Source of the DNA: AG41 sp035943095
Lineage (GTDB): Bacteria; Gemmatimonadota; Gemmatimonadetes; Gemmatimonadales; GWC2-71-9
Length of the DNA stretch: 13,447 bases
Direction: 5' to 3'
Assembly (NCBI GenBank): GCA_035943095.1
Contig: DASZCN010000145.1
Span: 1-13,447, forward strand
Shown: positions 13,047 through 13,447 of the stretch, piece by piece
How positions within the stretch are numbered: the first letter of the stretch is position 1
How the letters are laid out: each line of letters opens with the position of its first letter
Notes under the pieces: model-generated
Seen by the model: the letters and a program-made list of their open reading frames with translations, nothing else
Told to the model about the DNA's origin: nothing
Database searches by the model: none
Position numbers and translations under genes: made by a program

Positions 13047-13447
13047 TTACTGCGTCGGAATGGCGGTCCCGTGGCAGGCGGTACACATCTGGGGGTTCTT
13101 CTTGATCTCCCGAGCCGCATCGAAACCGGGTCCGTGCGGATTGATGTGCCGACCGCCCAGCGCCGAATGGCAGGTGAGGCAGTCCTTCTCCACGCGACAC
13201 CCGACACAGGTCTCGAGGCTCTGGCGAGCAGCTTGGCCGTGCCCGGCGCTGAAGAAAATGTTGAAGTCGTGGTACCCGGCCCGGAGTTGCCCGCCTTTGC
13301 TGACGAGCCCCGCCGAGGCATGACAGGTGGTGCAGAAGCCGGCCGTATTGTGGCAGTCGCTGCAATTCGTTTGTCGGCTGTACGCCGCGGCCGGATGGCG
13401 CGTGAGGAACCCGCGGGGATGATAGCCCGCGGCGCGCGCGGCGTCGG
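13047..13447 (-). CDS. Multiheme cytochrome c, C-terminal part (5' end outside window)
   Basis: Reading the minus strand from the window edge gives 132 residues ending in HGTAIPTQ at a TAA (13049-13047). CxxCH motifs are CSDCH, CTTCH, CLTCH and CTACH. Between the second and third lies CVGCR, a heme motif with Arg in place of His, just before EKDCLTCH. Conserved-looking context includes HPAAAY, GYHDFNIFFSAGHG and HINPHGPGF, which supply possible distal His ligands. No start codon or signal is visible because the gene runs off the window. It is another exported electron-transfer cytochrome. It does not show the L.G.H three-heme module of the operon cytochromes, so it belongs to a different branch. 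Confidence 0.85.
   Translation of the reverse strand, partial: DAARAAGYHPRGFLTRHPAAAYSRQTNCSDCHNTAGFCTTCHASAGLVSKGGQLRAGYHDFNIFFSAGHGQAARQSLETCVGCRVEKDCLTCHSALGGRHINPHGPGFDAAREIKKNPQMCTACHGTAIPTQ

Noticed and set aside
12985..13365. Minus-strand open frames near the right edge (126 and 105 codons)
   Set aside because: They are shadow frames. The real frame is the one with four CxxCH motifs ending at 13047, which lacks a start because it runs off the window.

Overview
The window is GC-rich DNA, probably from a Gram-negative soil or sediment bacterium. Several exported proteins have signal peptides ending in AQ or AQQ, and multiheme cytochromes are dense. Together these suggest Gemmatimonadota or a related phylum. 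This assignment is inference, because no rRNA or marker gene is present. Almost everything here concerns electron transfer. I count about 51 c-type heme motifs in four multiheme proteins, plus a two-heme cytochrome b, a b561-like membrane protein and an Fe-S flavoprotein.

Layout. 1-97 is noncoding and carries one copy of an imperfect repeat. 98-1786 (+) is a nine-heme cytochrome: a class I cytochrome c domain joined to an octaheme (hydroxylamine-oxidoreductase-like) body with a C-terminal membrane anchor. 1787-2286 is noncoding and rich in small hairpins. 2287-2985 (+) is a six-helix membrane protein of unknown function that looks less GC-rich than its neighbours. 9326-2969 (-) is a tightly packed operon: cytochrome b, a 20-heme cytochrome, an 18-heme cytochrome and an outer-membrane beta-barrel. 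The first two junctions overlap by a few bases and the third gap is 21 bases. Facing away from this operon at 9455-10825 (+) is a membrane-anchored ferredoxin/FAD/NAD(P) oxidoreductase.

The most attractive reading is a trans-envelope electron conduit: NAD(P)H, then Fe-S flavoprotein, cytochrome b, two periplasmic 'wire' cytochromes, and an outer-membrane barrel. Electrons could equally run inward. This is inference from gene content, order and predicted location. It resembles porin-cytochrome conduits in logic, but I do not recognise these proteins as Mtr, Omb or Omc family members.

The right part holds an Hsp20 chaperone (-), then a two-gene + strand unit. The first gene fuses a carboxypeptidase-regulatory-like domain to a four-helix b561-like domain, and the second is a YceI-like protein. 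This parallels the YceJ-YceI pairing. The window closes with the C-terminal part of another multiheme cytochrome (-). No CRISPR array, tRNA, rRNA or insertion sequence was seen.
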